A DNA stretch of 9,621 bases from positions 1 through 9,621 of the forward strand of contig CALJWY010000007.1 of NCBI GenBank assembly GCA_937974465.1, in the 5' to 3' direction. Numbering within the stretch: the stretch's first letter is position 1; each line of letters begins with the position of its first letter. The position numbers were made by a program, and so were the translations under genes. Origin of the DNA: an uncultured Lysobacterales bacterium (lineage in GTDB: Bacteria > Pseudomonadota > Gammaproteobacteria > Xanthomonadales > SZUA-36). Positions 6,435-9,621 of the stretch are shown piece after piece. The notes under the pieces are model-generated. The model was given only the letters and a program-made list of their open reading frames with translations, was not told the DNA's origin and made no database searches.

Positions 6435-7742
6435 ATGGAAGCCCTGAAGCAAGCCATAAAAGACACCCGTGCGCGGTACAAAAAAGCCAGTCCACAGAGC
6501 ATGGCCGCAGATAAGTTTGCAGCAAAACACATGCCCGGCGGCAATACACGCTCAGTTTTGCATTTTGACCCCTACCCGCTGACCATGGTCGAAGGCCGGG
6601 GTGCCGAGGTGGTTGACCTGGATGGTAACCATTACGTGGATTTTGTGGGTGAGTATTCCGCAGGCCTTTTTGGGCATTCGGACGAAACCATCAAGACGGC
6701 CATCCACGAAGCCCTGGAAGTGGGTACCGGCATGGGTGCGCCGACATCTTACGAGAGAACGCTGGCAGCCTTGTTGTGCAAACGTTTTGCATCGCTCGAA
6801 AAGGTCCGGTTTTGCAACTCGGGCACCGAAGCCAACCTGATGGCGATTGCGACCGCCCTGGTTTATACCGGTCGCAAGAAGATCCTGGTTTTTAACGGGT
6901 CCTACCACGGTGGGGTCATTAATTTCCCCAACGGTGGCTCGGTTTTAAATGTGCCGTATGACTTTGTACTGGCCGACTACAACGATGTGGAAGGCACAAC
7001 CGCGCTGATTCGCCAGCTCGGCGACGAACTGGCTGCCGTCCTGGTTGAGCCCATTTTGGGGGCCGGCGGCAATATACCTGCAAGTTATGCGTTTCTGAAA
7101 ATGCTGCGTCGGGAAACCCGTAAAGCCGATGCCCTGCTGATTTTTGACGAGGTCAAAACCGCGCGGATCGGGGCAGCCGGTATGCAGGGTTTGCGGCGTA
7201 TAACGCCCGACCTGATGTCGCTGGGAAAATTTGTTGGTGGCGGTCTCCCAACCGGTGTTTTTGGCGGTAGAACCAGGCTGATGAAACATTACAACCCCAA
7301 GCTGCCAGGCAGTTGGAATCACGCCGGAACATTCAACAACAATGTTTGTTCAATGGCGGCCGGTTCTGTGGGCCTGGGTAAGATCTACACCCAGGAGCGT
7401 GCAGCAGCGTTTTTTGATTGGAGTGAAGCTTTTCGCCTGTCTCTGAACGACATTTTCGCGGCTCGTGACATACCTATGTATGCCAATGGAATGGGCTCCA
7501 TTATTGCCATTCACTTTTCGAAAGAGGTGACGAAGGTCCCGTCAGACATCACTGCGGGCTGCCAGTCGTTGCGTCCATTGCTGCACATGGAAATGCTGTT
7601 GGAAGGCATCCTGATCTGCAAACGCGGCGACCTGTTTCTGTCACTGCCCATGACGGACGATCACCTGTCAAAAGTGCGGCTTGCGTTTGAAAAGTTCATC
7701 GATCGGCATGGCTCGCTGATCAAACAGGTGCTGGCCGGGTAA
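6435..7742 (+). CDS. Class III PLP aminotransferase, beta-amino-acid type (often called HemL-like)
   Basis: A 435-aa fold-type I enzyme. ATG at 6435 has AGGAGG (6424-6429) just upstream and lies 12 bases after the thiolase stop. PLP sites are intact: phosphate-binding SGTEAN (129-134), Tyr-His-Gly in the 157-159 segment, D238 of IFDEV stacking on the cofactor, and the Schiff-base K265 in SLGKFVGGG. The sequence follows the Variovorax beta-phenylalanine aminotransferase almost motif for motif: MPGGNTRSVL (33-42), YVDFVGEYSAGLFGHS, HAGTFNNNV (296-304), FLSLPMTD near the end. It has nearly the same length. R39 matches the arginine (R41 there) that binds the carboxylate of a beta-amino acid. It should convert a beta-amino acid to a beta-keto acid, with 2-oxoglutarate or pyruvate as acceptor. 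This fits the upstream CoA-transferase and thiolase, which need a beta-keto acid. Pipelines may label it glutamate-1-semialdehyde aminomutase, especially beside hemH, but the aminotransferase motifs argue against that. The exact substrate is not known. Confidence 0.88.
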   Translation: MEALKQAIKDTRARYKKASPQSMAADKFAAKHMPGGNTRSVLHFDPYPLTMVEGRGAEVVDLDGNHYVDFVGEYSAGLFGHSDETIKTAIHEALEVGTGMGAPTSYERTLAALLCKRFASLEKVRFCNSGTEANLMAIATALVYTGRKKILVFNGSYHGGVINFPNGGSVLNVPYDFVLADYNDVEGTTALIRQLGDELAAVLVEPILGAGGNIPASYAFLKMLRRETRKADALLIFDEVKTARIGAAGMQGLRRITPDLMSLGKFVGGGLPTGVFGGRTRLMKHYNPKLPGSWNHAGTFNNNVCSMAAGSVGLGKIYTQERAAAFFDWSEAFRLSLNDIFAARDIPMYANGMGSIIAIHFSKEVTKVPSDITAGCQSLRPLLHMEMLLEGILICKRGDLFLSLPMTDDHLSKVRLAFEKFIDRHGSLIKQVLAG

Positions 7743-7759
7743 GGGCTGGGGCCCTTACC
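7738..7759. terminator. Hairpin over the aminotransferase stop codon, convergent junction
   Basis: A perfect 9-bp stem, GGTAAGGGC (7738-7746) and GCCCTTACC (7751-7759), closes a TGGG loop and contains the TAA at 7740-7742. There is no U-tract on either side, so it is not a classical terminator. It may act together with the second hairpin or protect the 3' end of the mRNA. Confidence 0.45.
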
Positions 7760-7762
7760 ACG

Positions 7763-7782
7763 GCCGGCATCACCGGCTATTT
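7763..7782. terminator. Second short hairpin at the convergent junction
   Basis: GCCGG (7763-7767), 5-nt loop, CCGGC (7773-7777), then TATTTCT on the forward strand. It overlaps the first base of the hemH stop codon (7777-7779). It is a weak terminator candidate for the rightward operon; only 34 bases separate the two convergent genes. Confidence 0.35.
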
Positions 7783-8796
7783 CTGCTCGCACCAATTGCA
7801 GATTACATTGACCCAGTCTTCGTGGTCATTCAGACAGGGGATCAGTGTCAGGGATTCGCCACCCGCCTGCTCGAATATCTCTGCGCCCTCCATGGCAATT
7901 TCTTCAAGGGTTTCAAGACAGTCGGTGACAAATGCCGGGCACATGACCAACAGGTTCCTGACGCCATCCCCGGCCAGTTTTTCCAGTGTGTTGACGGTGC
8001 TGGGTTCGAGCCACTTTGCCTTGCCCAGCCTGGACTGAAACGCCACTGAATACTGTTCTGGCTGCAGGCCTGTTTTCTCGACAAAACATTCGGTCGTGCG
8101 AAATACCTGGTGCCGGTAACAGCTTACATGCGCATCTGAGGCTACCTGGCAGCAATCGGCTGACTTCAAACAGTGACCTCCTGTCGGATCGGCCTTGGTC
8201 AGATGCGATTCGGGTAAACCGTGGTAGCTGAACAGGACGTGGTCAAAGTTATTATCTTCATTGATCCAGGGCCTGGTGCTGGCAACCAGCGCATTGATGT
8301 AATCATCGCGCTGATAAAAAGGCTCGAACACGTTCAGCCTGATGTCCAGCCCGTGCTTGTCGATGACCCGCTGTGCCTCAACAATCGAGGTCTTCACCGT
8401 GCTGTCCGCAAAATGCGGGTACAACGGTATAAACAGGACCTCGTCCACCCCATCAATATTCGCCAGCTTGAGCAACTCTGATTCGATGGAAGGATTGCCA
8501 TAGCGCATCGACATGGCAACCGGTACAGCGGTTTTTTTCTGAATGGCGCTTAACAGGCGTTGCGATAACACGACAAGCGGTGAACCTTCATCTGTCCAGA
8601 CACTCCGGTAGGCTTCAGCGGAAGCCTTTGGACGCAGTGGCAATACAAAAAGGCTGACAATCATGCGCCGCAATAGCCAGGGAAGCTGGATGACATAGGG
8701 GTCCATCAGGAACTGGTTAAGGTAACTTCTGACTGCGGGTGTATCGGGCTTGTCGGGCGAGCCCAGGTTAGCCAAAAGTACTGCTCTGTTGTTCAT
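7777..8796 (-). CDS. hemH: Ferrochelatase
   Basis: A 339-aa ferrochelatase that inserts Fe2+ into protoporphyrin IX, the last step of protoheme synthesis, at the inner face of the cytoplasmic membrane. ATG at 8794-8796 follows the stop of the upstream GST gene by 5 bases, with AAGG in the end of that gene as the ribosome site. Family marks are clear: NLGSPD near the N terminus, SMRYGNP (96-102), PLYPHFADST (124-133), the metal-binding H192 in FSYHGLPESH, and E295 in TDCLETLEEI. Four cysteines (C209, C215, C216, C226) cluster after the HGLP motif in DPTGGHCLKSADCC. Several bacterial ferrochelatases carry a [2Fe-2S] cluster bound by internal cysteines, and these could serve so here; this is inference. 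There is no link to the convergent aminotransferase beyond proximity. Confidence 0.96.
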   Translation of the reverse strand: MNNRAVLLANLGSPDKPDTPAVRSYLNQFLMDPYVIQLPWLLRRMIVSLFVLPLRPKASAEAYRSVWTDEGSPLVVLSQRLLSAIQKKTAVPVAMSMRYGNPSIESELLKLANIDGVDEVLFIPLYPHFADSTVKTSIVEAQRVIDKHGLDIRLNVFEPFYQRDDYINALVASTRPWINEDNNFDHVLFSYHGLPESHLTKADPTGGHCLKSADCCQVASDAHVSCYRHQVFRTTECFVEKTGLQPEQYSVAFQSRLGKAKWLEPSTVNTLEKLAGDGVRNLLVMCPAFVTDCLETLEEIAMEGAEIFEQAGGESLTLIPCLNDHEDWVNVICNWCEQK

Positions 8797-8801
8797 AAAT
8801 A

Positions 8802-9494
8802 TTAGCCTTGCTCTGTTGTTCTGAAGTCTTCGGTTACCACGCCTGCTTCCAGGATCTCCCGGTCATGGTTGAGTTCCCGCCAGGTTTCGCGTAACGCTGC
8901 AGCGTACCAATCGCGCATCGTTTCAAGGTCCAGCAGGCGCTGCGCGTAGCCGTTGGCCATATCACCGAGGCGAAGACCAAAGGTCTGGATTCGGAAGGCC
9001 ACGGGAGCGAAGAATGCATCGACAGCGCAAAACGCTTCACCCGCTAAAAAAGGCCCGCCAAAACGCTGCAGGCCCTCGGTCCACAACTCATCGATTCGGT
9101 TAAGGTCGTGTTGAAGCGCAGGTGATATTGAATTCAGTTGCACCCTGACACCGCAACTCATCGGGCAGTCATTACGCAGCGACGAGAAACCTGCATGCAT
9201 TTCTGCGGCAGCGCAACGCGCCCAGGTACGTGCCTCAATATCTTCCGGCCAAATCCCGCCATGTTGCTCGGCCAGGTATTCAACAATCGCCAGTGACTCC
9301 CAGACAACCCTGTCGCCATCATGCAGACATGGCACGCAGCCATTGGGGCTGAAGGAGCGGTAGGTATCCCAACAGGAGCCTTCCGCGAGTGGCCTGGTTT
9401 GCTCTTCAAAAGGGATGTTTAGCTCCCGCATCAAGACCCAGGGCCGCAGAGACCAGGAAGAATAATTCTTGTTGGCAATATAAAGAGTGGTCAT
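8802..9494 (-). CDS. Glutathione S-transferase family protein
   Basis: A two-domain cytosolic GST of about 230 aa. I place the start at the ATG at 9492-9494 (MTTLYIANKNYSSWSLRPW), because GST proteins normally begin right at the first beta strand. An in-frame TTG at 9533 and ATG at 9506 would add up to 13 non-homologous residues. The thioredoxin-like N domain (1-78) has a YSSWSLRPW catalytic Ser region (S12-S15), the cis-proline NGCVPCLHDG (V54-P55), and the glutathione gamma-glutamyl motif E66-S67 in WESLAIVEYLAE. The helical C domain ends with FLAGEAFCAVDAFFAPVAFR, the usual hydrophobic core motif. C53 and C56 flank the cis-proline, which is uncommon. The substrate is unknown. It lies 5 bases upstream of hemH in the same direction, so the two are probably cotranscribed; a role in porphyrin or peroxide stress is conceivable but not shown. 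Confidence 0.88.
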   Translation of the reverse strand: MTTLYIANKNYSSWSLRPWVLMRELNIPFEEQTRPLAEGSCWDTYRSFSPNGCVPCLHDGDRVVWESLAIVEYLAEQHGGIWPEDIEARTWARCAAAEMHAGFSSLRNDCPMSCGVRVQLNSISPALQHDLNRIDELWTEGLQRFGGPFLAGEAFCAVDAFFAPVAFRIQTFGLRLGDMANGYAQRLLDLETMRDWYAAALRETWRELNHDREILEAGVVTEDFRTTEQG

Positions 9495-9621
9495 CCACTG
9501 TTCCATCAAATTCAGGCTGAAGATATTCGCCAATGAATGGTAGTGGATAATGGTCCGCGGTTCACCTCAAAAATGGCACAGCGCTGGCCAGTGTGGATCA
9601 GGAAGGTAAACACGAGATGAT
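9495..9621. promoter_or_regulatory. Probable divergent intergenic region at the window edge
   Basis: This stretch should hold the promoter of the leftward GST-hemH unit. At the right end, a GGAAGG-type ribosome site (9601-9606) precedes an ATG at 9617-9619 at slightly long spacing, so a rightward gene may begin just at the edge. Only one codon is visible, so nothing can be said about its product. No clear -35/-10 pair is seen. Confidence 0.3.

Noticed and set aside
6435..7742. Glutamate-1-semialdehyde aminomutase (hemL) forming a heme cluster with hemH
   Set aside because: The sequence follows beta-amino-acid aminotransferases in its distinctive motifs, it is in an operon with CoA-transferase and thiolase genes, and hemH is on the opposite strand.
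9573..9620. Short forward reading frame near the right edge starting at ATG 9573
   Set aside because: It ends at a TGA after 15 codons and has no ribosome site; it is more likely the leader region of a gene beginning near 9617.

Overview
The window looks like a piece of a gammaproteobacterial chromosome. The protein families (gammaproteobacterial-type HemH, PcaIJF-like enzymes, a KamA-family radical SAM enzyme), moderate GC and tight operons with strong Shine-Dalgarno sites suggest this, and an uncultivated marine lineage would fit. No marker gene pins down the taxon, so this is inference. There is no sign of a mobile element, CRISPR array, tRNA or rRNA.

Layout. (1) 1-1433: the 3' end of a forward gene of unknown function (DUF6090-like) meets, at a strong convergent terminator, a reverse gene for a small exported conserved protein. 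Behind that lies a gene-free stretch of about 300 bp with several hairpins and an orphan forward-strand terminator. (2) 1434-7742: a catabolic locus. A divergent KamA-type 2,3-aminomutase gene reads left. A short control region full of repeats (2862-2937) separates it from a rightward operon: RpiR-family regulator, two PcaIJ-like CoA-transferase subunits, a PcaF-like thiolase, and a class III aminotransferase closely resembling beta-amino-acid (beta-phenylalanine type) aminotransferases. (3) 7743-9621: convergent to this, a reverse pair of a glutathione S-transferase gene and ferrochelatase (hemH), then a short edge region.

How the genes may work together. The central locus contains every enzyme class for one coherent route: L-alpha-amino acid -> (2,3-aminomutase) beta-amino acid -> (beta-aminotransferase) beta-keto acid -> (CoA-transferase) beta-ketoacyl-CoA -> (thiolase) acetyl-CoA plus a shortened acyl-CoA. 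Because the CoA-transferase and thiolase look like 3-oxoadipate enzymes, the most economical substrate is L-2-aminoadipate, a lysine breakdown product. It would pass through 3-aminoadipate and 3-oxoadipate to succinyl-CoA and acetyl-CoA. Lysine or glutamate as the starting amino acid are alternatives. I do not know of a described pathway of this form. It is inferred from gene content and is the main reason to look at this window.
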